This document shows positions 47,778-60,141 of a stretch of 64,000 nucleotides of DNA, piece after piece. The notes below the pieces were generated by a model. The model was not told the DNA's origin and did no database searches. It saw only the letters and a list, made by a program, of their open reading frames with translations. The stretch's first letter is position 1, and every line of letters begins with the position of its first letter. The position numbers were made by a program, and so were the translations under genes. The stretch is taken from NCBI GenBank assembly GCA_027919835.1, contig JANVFP010000052.1, forward strand, positions 116,887 through 180,886, written 5' to 3'. This DNA is from Lentinula raphanica (taxonomy: Eukaryota > Basidiomycota > Agaricomycetes > Agaricales > Omphalotaceae).

Positions 47778-49847
47778 CTAGAAAGCGTGAGGACAGGTAG
47801 TTCGAGCATGTACAAGCCCAGTGCGCCACAGATTCACTACATCACCTTCATTAGAACTTCGGTCTAGCGAGTCAATGACTTCGTCCATCCGTTGTATTTG
47901 ATCAGCTGTCATTGAACCTGAAGGGGGCTCAACCTCTACGGAGTTGAGCTGTGCCGGAGGTCCGTGTTGTCCATGCCATGTGTTAGCTCCTTGCTCGTGT
48001 GCGTAATTCTGACGAAGGGAATCTAACAATGCCTCGTCCCGAACTCCTTCCCAATCAATTCCAAACTCCTGAAGTTCTTCATCGCTCATTGTGAATTGAT
48101 CTAACGAATCGCCCCGGATTCCTTGGGAAAGCATATCAAAGCCCCACATGTCCTCCGGGCTACGGGTTGGTCCATCACCACGGCGCTGAGAAATACGATG
48201 GCAGTTCCATGATTGGACCCAAAAATACAAGGAGTGATTGATGACAGGAAGAAAGAGATGCTGTAGAAGCCATATATGATTTCGGTTGTTCACGTCGAGC
48301 TGATGGTCGTCCTCTAATCGAGTAAAGTGAGTGTTCCAGCGCTGTGATATATAGTTCGACACGTCGACCCATAATCTTTCAATGCGAACATTGTGTACCG
48401 ACCTGAGATACGAATGAGCGTTGTATGTTATGATAATCATGAGTCCTACATACCGTCCCCAGATGTATGATCCTCGCCCTGGTCCCCGAGCATGTTCCAT
48501 GAATGCTGCGACCCATACGTTTTCAACCCCGTGGTCGCCGCGTACCCGAGATGGAAGTCCGTACTGTGATGCGGCAGAGAGAAATAACGAAAGGACCGTT
48601 GACGGACGATTGTTGTTGGCAGCTTGAAGACCTGTGATCATTCGAGAATAGCCATCGATGAATCCATGGATGACTATTCCCCACCTGATTAGACCTGTGA
48701 ACACGTCAGATAATCGATTAAACGAATATGCTAAGCATCCTCACGATGATGGCCATCATGATGCCATAGAGAATTAGGACCAGGTACGCTATACCGACAA
48801 CGACGAATTCGAATACGGTCAAAGACACGGTGCACAGGATCTACTCGTATGAGTGAGTGGCGGATGCTTTCGTACGGAACAACCTGCCCGAGCCTTCGGA
48901 GCATTCCATGAAGCATCTGGATCCCTGCTCGAGGATAATGGGTCCACAGTAAACTGATGAGTGAATCAAGAGTATCGTTGGACATATTTGAGCGACGACT
49001 AGATGAAGATGAGGGAATTGAAGTTGCTGCGTTTTCAATGTCAGGATGGAAGCTAGCAGGAATTTCGAGATTGGGATTGAGATCGGTGTTGTCCTCGATA
49101 GAAACTTGGCCTTCAAATGGGACACCTCCTGGGGTGACAAGGCCATATTCTAGAAGCGATCTTCGTACCATTCTACGGCTTATTCCGAGAAATTCAGCAA
49201 TTCCGGTTGTAGTACGATGAGTGTGTGCCCATTGCAGAAAGCTAGGGTCAATGACTGCTCGAGGACGACCGGCTGAGCCGTTTCTCGACCATTGTAAGAC
49301 TTCTGGACGGCCATGGTGAGATTCCTCAATACGGCGGCTTCGGATAGTTTGGACATCAAGTATCATGAGCTGTAGATTGTCACGAAGGATTTGCCATTCG
49401 GATTGGTCTAGAAATACACTCGCATACTGTTCATGGGAGAAAATTCAATGAAGAGTGCAAGAAGGTAAGACCTGAATGACGAACCTGAGAGACAAGCTGA
49501 GAGAATTCACCCATGTCTTCTAACAACAGCTGGAGATGAAAGACATCCGTTTGATCGTTGGCTACTTGGTGAACAGCTGTATTGAATTCATGATAGTGTC
49601 GTCGAAATTCCTGAAGCAAATCGTTTGAACTGGAGGATTGAACTATTCCAGTATTGATAATGACGGCGTTGCAGAAATGTAGCCTGACAAGGATGTACCA
49701 CGCTAGGAGGAAGGCATGAAATCGTATTGACCAGTACCGCGCCATGGTTCTGTTCACCTTGAAGAAGTCGTCAACAACGACTCGAGCGTCGGCTGATGAA
49801 ATCATGTGAATACTACATATTTCCATATTCGTACAACTTCGAAGCAT
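47778..49847 (-). CDS. DDE integrase-core protein (fungal rve/rva_4-like)
   Basis: Four exons in perfect phase give 636 residues: 49847-49485, 49426-48745, 48694-48454 and 48402-47778. The middle holds a helix-turn-helix-like segment (GIAEFLGISRRMVRRSLLEY). The catalytic core follows: NSLWHHDGHHRLIRWGIVIH, FIDGYSRMITGLQAANNN, RVRGDHGVENVWVAAFM and NVRIERLWVDVSNY. These supply the D..D..E triad of retroviral-type integrases. The C-terminal 200 residues are acidic. Such genes are common in mushroom genomes as stand-alone copies without LTRs. It is divergent from the HECT-like gene with about 200 bp between starts. The gene is intact, unlike its two partners. Whether it moves DNA is unknown. Confidence 0.82.
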
Positions 49848-50048
49848 TCAAATTTCAACCGTTTTTGGATCTTGACTTTTGCGTCAATGTTCAAAACAGG
49901 GATGACGTTCTCCTGCGATTCGTATAAAAGCCCAGCTCTCTCTTTCTCCATCCAATCCGCACTTGTTCTGACCTTTCCTGTTCGCTCTTTTGTTTTCTTT
50001 CACCAACCGTAAGTGCCTGCTCCTTTTACTGCAACCGTACTGATACGT
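49848..50048. promoter_or_regulatory. Shared divergent promoter of integrase and HECT-like genes
   Basis: About 200 bp between opposite start codons. A GTAAGT at 50009-50014 could be the donor of a 5' untranslated intron for the rightward gene. Assignment is by position. Confidence 0.4.
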
Positions 50049-53000
50049 ATGGTTTTGAAAAGCATCATGGATCATTCCCAATGGTTGCAACATTCGTTTC
50101 AGGCAATGATTGCCAACAATCCCCAACTCTTTCTCCAGATGCTACAGCAAAATAATCAAACACAGTCTACATCCTCATCTAATTCATTGGTGTCCAATCC
50201 ACAGCTATTACAACCAGTCACTTCTGCCCCAAATTCTGCGTCGTTGCCGGCTGTTCCTGCTCCTCTGCCTTCGTTAGCTTCTGTGCCTTTGACAGCCATT
50301 CCTGCACCTGCACCTGCACCTGTACCTGCACCTGCACCTGTACCTCCTGCACCTGTACTTGCACCTCCTGCGCCTGTACTTGCACCTCCTGCGCCTGTAC
50401 TTGCACCTCCTGCGCCTGCACCTCTCAATCTTAATTTTTCACAGGCTGTGGGCGCTTTACTACCACCAACTCCCAACTCAAACTCCTTGCCGCAGTCGCA
50501 GGCCATTCAGCCCGTCTCTAACTATGTATCACCGGTTTCAATGCTTTCATCAGTGACGGCCCAGAGAGCTCCTAATAGCGGACCATCCCGCCCCTTACCG
50601 ACCTCTATGTTGCCACTGCCACAGTCCTTCCCTCCAAGCATCACTGCGATACAACACGCCAATCGCGACTGTCTAGGCCATGCCACTCTAACACTGGGTC
50701 AATCTTCCACTGCCACAAGAAAGAAGAGAGGCTCCGGGAAGAAGGCACCCCGACTGTTTGGAGCGATCGATGCCCCTAAGATCGAGGATGCAGTCGCACT
50801 TGCAAGTGATGGAACTCAGGTGGTCAGCTTGGTGGTCTTAGTCTATCCGCCACGGCTTACACCTGACCAGTGTCGTGTACGTGTTCTGTTTCTGAGAGGA
50901 CTATTCTATCTTGTTGACGATGTGAATTACCGCAGACGTACAATGTTCCCGTCGAACTTCATCATTACTTGCAAAATCGCGATGCGTTTCAAGCTGTACT
51001 CGACGCACTCTGTCTTGTACATCGATTCGATCACCTTCCGCTTCACACAAAAGTGGTAGATTTACTTGAAGCCGTACGCTCTTCCCTTGTTCAGCACGGC
51101 TGGATATTCCCAGAAAATCAAGAAGCATCGTCTTTCTTCAATCGGCACGAGCGTCTCGCTATCCAGCTATTGCGCTTCTCAGGCAAAGGAAACATCAACA
51201 ACCACGCAAAGACCCCTCGATTGAGCCCAGGGAAGGTGCAATCTGAAGACATGACTTTGCGTGACATTGTCTTCAACACGGACGACTACGGCATCGCAAA
51301 GTATGTCATTACCAATTCGAAAAAATTTATCCTTCATACGAGTAAGTCCTCGATGACCTTTTCACGTTCTCTATCTCAAGGTCCTTTCCTATGCTAGTCA
51401 TTCGATCTCCGAACGTTTCGCTCAATATCAACCTAGCGGAAAAGAGTCTCGGATCCGACAATACTACCCGTAGACATTTCTGCCTATCGAAGCGAATCTA
51501 TGGTATTTTTCGCTCGGACACGGACGCATATGTGGACGAAGGATTTGACGCGCTTGATGAGGACGACATCGAGTTAGGATGCAACAGAGATGATTCGAAC
51601 CATGAAGATGAGGTATGTGCATGCTACTATAGTTTCAAGTCATTGATTAATTCTTTGTATAGGAACTCAGAGTTGTCGCTCGAATGCTCCATGATACCTC
51701 TGAAACGCTCACAGGTAGGTCTACACTCGTATCCATCCTATCTGTATTCAATATCATGTTATCTTGGGTAGTGGATTCAAACGCCGCATCGAGTTCTCGC
51801 AACCCAAGACGATTAAGGACTCCGGACCACCGTTCAGTCAGCCCCCTGTCCCGAACGAATATGTTGACTGAAGATGCGGGATCAGAAGTAAGAAGCCTCT
51901 TTCAATTAGTCCTCCTTGAATGTTAATAGCTCAAATATAGGAGGTCGAAATTTTGTGGGAGACCGACTGGGTACCTGCTCGTGACAACGCCGACGATGAA
52001 TTGTTCTTCGTAAAAGACAGATCAAAGATTTTCAAGATAGTCAACGATCGCATTCGCAACGTTATGGACATTGAGCCTTTGGGTTTTATGGTCAAAGGCG
52101 AAAGTCCACAAGAAATGGTTCCCGTTTACACCGACCTCGTACAGCGTGCAATAGACGAAGAAGATTTCTCGGCACTCCTCTCCCAAAACAGACATTTCCA
52201 ATTGTGAGTTTTCATTTACCGTCGTCGGTTAGTGTTTCACAAAAGCTCATCGCTTGTCATCAAGAATCGCTATTGACGATCGTGGTGTCGAGTCCTATAT
52301 AACCTCTGGGCCCGGCCTCGAGAAGGAGGTCATGAGCCTCTTCTTCAAGGCAAAACTCGAAGGTCATATACATGATTATCTGATCCTGGTCAATGACGAT
52401 TATACAACTCTTTCTACGGCGCCCCTCTCCTCAGCTGCGGATCTATCTGCGACTAAGAAGAATGAGCTCACCGTTTTGGTGCCGCTATAGGTTTAGCTCT
52501 TGTCCATGGAAACTATCCATTGAACATCAACCCTCTTCTTCTCATCTACCTCCTCAACTCGAGCAACCTGAAATCGTTAACGAAGGACCTCGTGAAGGAC
52601 CAGTTCCCAGAATTGTATCAAACCCTTACTCGCTGGATTGACCTTGAACATTCTAACAACAATCTATCGTACTTCGAGTCACACTTTGCAACCTATCATA
52701 ATCTTCCAGTATGTCATTTACTCATCTCTCAGAACTACATTAACGGGTCTTGATCCAGGTCACAGTTTTACAAGGCCGTACAGAAAGGCACCACCGCTCA
52801 CTTGCTTGGACGATGTTACACAACGCGATTGTCAGTCCTGCAACAACTGATCACCCGTACTTCAAAGCATTGTTGAAAGGTCTCTTCCTTCCTTGTAAAC
52901 CTATCGGGCTCGACTTACCAGAGGTACGTTGATCCTAATCGTTGAGTTCGAGTGATTATCTAACCTCAACTTTTCTACAGCTTGCAGCTGCTTGTGTTGG

Positions 53001-53663
53001 GGAATAGACGAGTTCGTTCTGTCGCTCTTGCAATCACGCATCACTGGCGATTATGAAGCGCTCCGGCTGGAATACACCGATAGAACCTCCGTGGTTACTC
53101 ACGCTGAGCTTCGTGATGCCTACGAAGGAGTTCCTGGTTGGTCTGGATGCAGCTTCGAAGATATCTTTCGAGAGTTTCTTGAGGGCTCTGGTATACCCTG
53201 CCCCTTGCTCATGGCAGAAGTGCGAGGCAGCTTTACCGATGTTGTCTCGCTTGAAGATTCCTCAGAAAAAAGCTATCGCATGCGTATGTTTTGCTGGGCG
53301 GCTACGGGCTCACCATTCATCCTGACCGATGGGTCACCAATCGAGGTGCGTAACTACCGATTCGTAATACCCTTTCACTGTAATGATATGTTACAAAAGG
53401 TCATCCTCATTGACGATAGTGATCCCATGTACTTCAGCCTTCAAGACCATCGCATGACCGAGAGAGAGAGGCTCCTAAAACTTGGAACTATCGCCTTTAA
53501 GACCTGTACCCGCGTTATGCAAGTCCCTGCTTCGTATCTCTTGAAGCTCTTGAATGCTTCGTATGACAGTGGTCCGGAGCAGCTATACAACCTCAAGGAC
53601 ATCGTTTTCCACTGGCTTCTAGTTCAAATCCTTACTGGAATCGGGTCTTACAATATTGTTTAG
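50049..53663 (+). CDS. Pro/Ala-repeat N-terminus with divergent HECT-like C-terminus (two frameshifts)
   Basis: Ten exons: 50049-50876, 50936-51341, 51398-51612, 51663-51714, 51772-51887, 51941-52203, 52265-52708, 52759-52923, 52981-53345 and 53400-53663. All phases match except inside exon 7 (near 52465) and exon 9 (G run 52999-53002). One added base in each restores them, giving about 1,039 residues. The N-terminus is Gln/Asn/Ser-rich, then PAPV/LAPP repeats (a 21-bp DNA unit at about 50340-50420), then RKKRGSGKKAP. The C-terminus has PYFKALLKGLFLPC, IDEFVLSLLQSRITGDYEAL, RMRMFCWAATGSPFI and FKTCTRVMQVPASY. The last two resemble the C-lobe of HECT ubiquitin ligases, with a candidate catalytic Cys in TCTR. 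The HECT assignment is tentative. Confidence 0.65.
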
Positions 53664-54150
53664 TTTATCAGACTGCTTGAAGTTTCATATATCTACCCTA
53701 CATAGGCTACATCTACCCTATAATATTCTGTCCGCATGATATTTTGTCGTAGACTCGTATTCCAGAGTTGAATGAACAGCTTTGATCAATCATATCGAAT
53801 ATATCCTTATTGGGAACAGGAATCGGGATATCGGGATATCGGGTAATTAGGTGCTCTGTGATATTCACGTGAGCTTCCGACGTGGGTATCAGTAATCTAC
53901 CTCGGCCTGTTTCTACTATTGTTTATCTTCCCCTCCCCTGTCACCCCATCGTCACCCATTGTTCTGCTGAAGACCTCCCATCGTGCCAAGCAGTCCTCAC
54001 ACTGCCTGCACTCAGGACAGTAGAGAGACCGCCTGTGTTACTAAGACCGGTTGTGACCGTTATTTTTTTCTTCAATCTGTCCTAGTTTGCTTACATTACA
54101 ACCTCGTAGACGGAGTCCTGTAGGTCAGCCAGACCACAGTCGCAACCACC
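53664..54150. other. Intergenic spacer in the three-gene cassette
   Basis: About 490 bp between two co-directional genes. It contains a short GGGATATCGGGATATCGGG repeat near 53822-53842. No gene. Confidence 0.4.
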
Positions 54151-56140
54151 ATGTCCAATGCCTCAAGCATCCCTCCGCTAAGCTATGCGACATATCGCCT
54201 TCATCCAGACATCTTAACCCGGTTTTCTGACCCAGCTTCAAGTACGTGTATTAATTCTGCCTCGTCCACCTCCATCCATTCATAATCTACCACAGCTCTA
54301 CAATCGTTCGATGGTCGAGTAGGCGCTGTACTACCAAACGATTACCTGATATCATCCCCTAATTCGAATGTACTATATGCACCACCCTTGTCATCCCGAC
54401 GTGTACGCCTACGTCGCCACTTTCATTTTTCACATGATGATCCCCTCTTCTACCCACAACCCTTTGACGAAACACGGCCACATTTGCCATTAATTCGAAC
54501 ACCTTCTCCTGATCCAAATCATCCGTTTGCAGCTGCCTGGTTGATACCTTCAGCTGAAGACTTCGACGCCGAAGCATCAGACTTTTTGTATAATGCTGTC
54601 GTATTGGACACCACAGTTTATCTACGCCTAAAAGCTCTTGCGGATGACGTTCTCAAGACCATAAATCTCAGTGAATTCCAATCCGATCCATATCTCACGC
54701 AGGGTTCACTTCAGGTCGATCGTATGCTCAGTTTATTGCAGGTTGCGGCTCCTCGTGAGGATATTCTTCTGCGTGTTGCATTTTGCAACGCAGTATTCTG
54801 GAATTAGACGCCCGCATTCAGTACCGTTCTCAAGATTGGAACACTGTCATAATCGGAAAGAAGCGGAACTACGAAATCCCAGACTGTCTGGCTGTTATCG
54901 GAGCGTTTACAGACAATAGTTCTACCGCTGACACGTTGTACTGTCTGGGAATCCCGGTTGGTTTGTTCGCCCAGTCAAAAACACCCCTGATGCCCAAATC
55001 GACCGTGTTGCTTCTTTGATCGCTGAGGACAGCTCACGAATCATTGAACTACCTTCTGGTTTTCGGGTGGACGGCACTGATGCTGAACCTAGCCACAAGA
55101 TCATATGGGAAGGTCCAACCAATAAACCAGAGTGCTTCGTGGCAATGAATGCTTATTTGCAATCGTTGCTCTACCCCTCGTCCGTCTTCGGATCCCATCA
55201 GATGCAGAGCTTATCCTCTTTCCAAAAAGCCATCTCGACCAGGGCAACCTTAAATCATTCTGCCGGTCACGCCAGTTCTAGCGGTCTAAACCACCCCAAT
55301 TCGACCTTACGCTCGTCCATGAGGCCCGCGCCATGTAAGATCTCATTACACATTGCAATTTCATCAAACGACTCATCTTGAATAGATTCTCAGAAAAATC
55401 GCAAGCAGCCACAACTTCACAAGCAAGGGATCAATACCTTCTTCAACTGAAAAGTCCAGCAATGCCGCCTGCGATCTCGGCTTGGGCACGAGCTCTCGAG
55501 TATCACTCCACCTATAACCAGTCGCTTCGACGGCCTGAGACCCTCGAATCTGGTTATTTCCTCCCTCCTCCTAGATTGCTAGATGGGCCGGCAAATCCAA
55601 GTACACGGGCGTTTATTACCGTAGCTGGCTCAAGATTCGTCCGTTTATTTACAATCTCTCGACGGTTGACAAAGCCAGTGAACTTGTCTGCCAAACAATG
55701 GCGCTGCCTGCTCGATGTTGTCGGGGGCCATGCTCCGAGCACCTCTACACAAACAAAAAATGCCATTCTTCGAAACGAAATGCGCATCGTTGTCGAGACT
55801 CTGATCACTCAAAGCAGCTCTCACTCATTAAATCTTGATGATCCAACGCCTCAAATCGAGGAATTTGCAGGTCAACCAGTCGACTGCAAAAATGAACCAC
55901 CCCCAAGAAGATTGCGTCTCAAATCATCTGGGAGATATCCGAATTGAGTTTCCGTCAGGAATGGTCGCGTTGGATCGCCAGCTAGACAAAAGCAGACTCT
56001 CTCTGGCTGAACGGGATGCCTTGCTGGATGCATGTTGGGTGGGGTCTAGGTCTCAGGTAGATATGACAAGGGAGATGAAGGACTTGGAGCCCCTACTGTA
56101 CAGAAACGTGCGCCTTACATCCACGCTTTACATCACCTGA
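54151..56140 (+). pseudogene. Conserved Agaricomycete hypothetical protein, broken by frameshifts and one stop
   Basis: Start MSNASSIPPLSYATYRLHPD, first intron 54242-54295 (GTACGT..ACAG), second intron 55335-55385 (GTAAGA..ATAG). The frame breaks at 54781-54784 (T run), 54958-54959 (T run), 55174-55177 (C run), about 55900-55905 (C run) and about 55961 (A run). In each case one added base rejoins readable protein, for example AFLQRSILELDARI, GIPVWFVRPVKNTPDAQIDR, PSDAELILFPKSHLDQGNLK and QIIWEISELSFRQEMVALD. In addition an in-frame TAG interrupts SRQF*RSKPPQFDLTLVHEA (about 55285). From memory, GIPVWFVRP- and WELxELNFR-type segments recur in uncharacterised mushroom proteins. No function is known. 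It is the third member of a cassette with the integrase and HECT-like genes. Confidence 0.6.
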
Positions 56141-57265
56141 TGAGAAGCTGGAAAGGCGACAAACCAGAAGAGTTGCATTGTGATTTCCTGACGATTATGA
56201 AGCCCATAATTATATTACTCATCTCGAACAGGTCGAACAAGCATTAGCATACTTCTATACCACATTTTTTTTATTGGTATTTGCGCGCGCAGCCTCAATT
56301 CCACACTCCATTGTTCCCGTTGATTGACCATTTTGTATTACCGTATCGTCTTGTATTCCCTATGTATGATCTTGGACACAACTTGTTGTAATGGGAAATT
56401 TAGATTGTATTAATCAAGTCCGACAAATATTCACAGTGGTGGGTTTATGGGTTTGATAATGTCTCATTTCGTTCGCGCACAAGATTGTCATAAAAGCATA
56501 GATCCGATTTATTATGATACATGGGATCGAGTAAGTGGTTCAATTATAGCAAGAGCAGATTTCATAACTAAAGCATGGTCAGACAGCACAAACAGCAAAC
56601 ATGGAAAAAAGAAGCTAAGGACGGTCAACAAGGCAGTCCATGATCATTCTTCGATGGTGCTTCATACGAGATCGGGTTCAAGCTTGCCAGCCTGGCATCC
56701 GGCGAGTCCTCTGGCAACAATTCTGGATAACCAGAGTATTGGAAGGACGTATTCTGGAAAAAGTCGACGATAGTTGCCAGGTATCACGGCCTCTTGATAA
56801 TTCTGCCTTTGAACTGATAATGCTAGTTAGAAATTTTCACATTACAAAAGCAGTTGACGTACCTGGGTCAGCAGGCTCAATCACGTTGGGATCCCACATT
56901 TTCTCAGCAGCAATCTTGTTAGCCCAAGAACAGATTGGTTTTAGCCATGTATTCCTCCTTAGTCCAATTCACTCATTTGAGGATGGTCTCGAACGAATCG
57001 ATCATCCCGTCCTCCCATTGATAAAACTGTTCAGACAGGTCTTTATCGCCCTTTCTTTCTTTATACCCCATGCCAAAGATAAGTGATCTGATTCATGCCA
57101 GTCTTGTACGACGACTGACAACCATTCAGTCGAATACGTGTTCCATGAGGTTTACTGATCTGTAAAAGTTCGCAAGCGTGATCAATATTCACGCACGAAC
57201 GGGCGCCGACGAGGGATCATGAGCATCAGAAGATTCCGCAGGCTGAGAGAGCATCTCATCCGGTA
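56141..57265. other. Intergenic, no supported gene
   Basis: Short overlapping open frames at 56447-57086 have no domain features or splice support. Confidence 0.35.
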
Positions 57266-58317
57266 CTACCTATGTGAAGACGTCGGCAATGCGCCTTCCT
57301 GTAACTCAGAAGGGTTTCCCTGTGGTTCAGAAGGGTCTTCCTGGACAGACAAGTTTTCCAGCGTCGAGTATGGATACGGCATCGGAGCAGATCTATTCGT
57401 CTCCTCAAAAGACGTATCACCTTGTACAGACCAAGTGTTAGTAGACCATGCGTTAGCAGACGACGAATCGGACGACCACGCGTTAGCATACGAAGGATCG
57501 GACATCGCGTTAGCAGACGAAGGATCGGACATCGCGTTAGCAGATGAAGGATCGGACATCGCGTTAGCAGATGAAGGATCGGACATCGCGTTAGCAGATG
57601 AAGAATCGGACGACCACGCGCCGTCAGCCAACCACGTGTTAGCAGACAGAGAATCGACCGACCATGCGTTAGCGGACGAAGAGTACGCAGGCGTCGCAGG
57701 CTGAGGTACCGAGTAAGGAGATTGGCCCGCCGAGGAATACATTGGTCCGGTATTCTGAGAAATCGAATGCATTCAATACAAAAGTTGTTAGGATCAGCTG
57801 TCAGCAAGCTCACTGGTTGTAATAGAATCAGCACAAACTTCAGCATTCGTGGGCGGCTCAAGATTTCCTCTGGGTTCTCAACAATTGACTGAAGTTGATA
57901 ACTTGAGGTAGGACTGGTCAAGATCTCTAATGCGGGCGGGAACTGACGAAACTCAAACAAAGAGTTGGACCCGGTTTTGACATTCGTGGCATATCGCGGG
58001 CGGTTGCAAGAGCCGTTGCGTCGTTTTCTTGTTGTCCCTATATCAATTCGTGCCGCATTCACGTTATATTCCTCTGTAGATCTCCAAGGCCGTTCGGTCG
58101 GACCGTCTTGATACGTCGATACGGCGTTGGAGTACGCCGCAGCGTTGAAAGCGCTGTCACCATCCATTGCAGCAACCTCAGGGTGATCAGTGGTCCAGCC
58201 GGTTCCTAGAAGCGGGTCTTGAGTGCCCTGAGTGCTTTCTTGTCGGCTATTAGAGTCGTGAGCGGCCGGATGGGATGGATGGTGCTGGTTGTTGAATGCA
58301 GGCTGAGAGTGATGCAT
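57266..58317 (-). CDS. Ser/Ala/Asn repeat protein with basic motif
   Basis: Two exons, 58317-57814 and 57754-57266, joined by a 59-nt intron (GTGAGC..CTCAG, branch CCTAACA), give 330 residues. An in-frame ATG at 58371 could add 18 residues. The N-terminal part is His/Asn/Ser-rich with a basic patch TTRKRRNGSCNRPRY, and later QFPPALEILTSPTSSYQL. The second exon encodes four or more copies of the 9-residue unit SSANAMSDP and related SSANAWSTN units. The DNA under it is a 27-bp minisatellite. I do not recognise a family. The basic patch could be nuclear-targeting or DNA-binding, but this is only inference. Confidence 0.6.
57490..57610. repeat. 27-bp minisatellite inside the Ser/Ala/Asn protein
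   Basis: A 27-bp unit reading GGATCGGACATCGCGTTAGC plus 7 bases is repeated four times with one or two changes, flanked by more diverged copies. Unit length is a multiple of three, so copy-number change keeps the frame. Confidence 0.85.
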
Positions 58318-59118
58318 GTTGCAAGAAACGATGCCCGTCGTTGCTAATGATTTCTCACGCCCCACATGCATCGCTTACCAACGACGGGGTCGTACATTGT
58401 GTCCTCAAATGTCTTCCCCTCCAATGTTCCAAATGTTGAGAATTCTTAAGATTTCAGAATTTATCATATCATATTCTCAGCTTTCTGATTAGCACTATAC
58501 CGATAACGGAAGCCAAAAAGGGAAATCGTATGCGGAAGCCAAAAAGGGATGCCGAAGGCGGATACCGATGAAGCCGGAAGCGGTACCAATTACGGACAAG
58601 GCGCGGATATGTATGAGTTCAATTGGTGCAAGTCGAAGTCATCTCCTTTCAACTGCTCGTGAATTTGTTGTTTCAATCAATGAACGAGCAGTCACCAAAA
58701 GTTTCAATATCAAGTGTAATGCCTCAATGTATCAGTGCTTATGTAGCCGTGTAAAGTACATGTCAATAAGCAATACTAAAGTCAATGTCTCATTCACAAA
58801 AGTCATGCCTGGAAGTCATATTGCATTCATGGAAGTCCGAAGTCGAGAATATAAGTGGCATCTTATAAATCTGATCGCAATAAGTTCGGATACTATTTTT
58901 GTCCCAGAATTGCTGTCATACTCATCCCGATAATGATTGAAGTTCGAAGTTCGAAGCCAACGTCGCAAGCGCCTGCGTGCCGTTCATAGTAGAGCCTCGG
59001 CACCGGTCAAAAATTCCCAGGCCAACAAGCTCCTCATAGCACCTCATCGACATCCGCCAACTTCTCTGTTCCCTCTTCTCCGCTCCCTGCAAATTCTCGA
59101 AAACTTTCAACCTCGCAG
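58318..59118. other. Intergenic, no supported gene
   Basis: Includes a short GGAAGCCAAAAAGGGA duplication at about 58508-58545. No gene. Confidence 0.4.
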
Positions 59119-59126
59119 CTCTCAAG

Positions 59127-59582
59127 AGGACCCCGGCAGCCCACTAAAACCTCTGTTCGCGTTCGGGTAAAAATGGGGGGTCTCTTGAGAAGAACTCCGC
59201 CCAGTTCGGGTAAAAATGGCCCAAATTTTTCGAAATCTCTGCGTCTAAATTCGGGTAAAAATGAGTATTTTTCAGTGCTCTGAGGGCACGTTCGGGTAAA
59301 AATGGCTGGCAGGAGGCTACCAGAACATGGATTCATCGACATCTCACATACTCACACTGCGCTCCAGGTGGGCATTACAATTTCTGAAAAACATCAAATC
59401 TTCTGAAAAAGTTCATTAGCCACATACTGAGCAAATTTTGTAGACGTTCAAGCACCTTTAAGCGCTCATGTTACCTCTGGAGCCTAAAATCGGGTAAAAA
59501 TGGCGATTTTTGGCTGATTTTTGGTTCGGGTAAAAGTGAGCTTTCGAGGGCGCAAACATTTTGGTGGGCTGCCGGGGGTCCT
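59127..59582. mobile_element. Short non-autonomous element with TTCGGGTAAAAATG motif array and 8-bp target duplication
   Basis: Ends AGGACCCCGGCAGCCCAC and its inverted partner (with one extra C) agree over about 26 bases. CTCTCAAG flanks both sides (59119-59126 and 59583-59590). The interior carries six copies of TTCGGGTAAAAATG or close variants, all in the same direction, clustered towards both ends. No protein is encoded. The ends share GGACCCC with the 1.06-kb element at 40652. Confidence 0.82.
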
Positions 59583-59590
59583 CTCTCAAG

Positions 59591-60141
59591 CTCAGACATA
59601 CCGATGGGGAATAAAATTACTCACAGCTTCACACACAGCCTACGGCTAATGCATAGGGCGATCATCTTTTGGAAACAGCTCCGATGATTGGACAGATTTC
59701 CACAACAGCAGAAGAGTCTATGGTGGCTGGAGGAATTTATCGGGGCTCCATCTCACAGCTTGGTTGCATGCGCGTGCTTGTAGTGTCGGAGAAAGTCATT
59801 CTGCTATTCGCAAATTGACTTGGTTCTGGTTCAACAGAAAATCGCTCATGGATATTCCCGCAACAAGGTCTGCGTTGATCAGTTCAAGAAGGTCCCACAA
59901 TAGCCCGCAATCTCCTACAATAACATTGAAACTCGTAACTTATAATTATAAGAACGAAGCATCTCGGGCATCGCCCTTCAACCTTTCATTTTTGATCCAA
60001 TCCACGTTCAGTCTTGCGTTCGCCCCGAATTCAAAACCAATCCTTGAGATTTGCTGGTCAAATTCCAAAAGCCGGTAGGTGAGACTCTCGCTCTCAGAAG
60101 TCCTTTTACATTCTACTCACTTGACAATTCGCAAGCCTAAC
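59591..60141. other. Upstream part of duplicated block, copy B
   Basis: Shares short blocks with 42950-43520 (TCACACACAGCC, TATGGTGG, the tail before the MYLF start codon). Non-coding promoter region. Confidence 0.4.

Noticed and set aside
56447..57086. Two overlapping plus-strand frames
   Set aside because: No domain, no splice evidence, and they contradict each other in frame.
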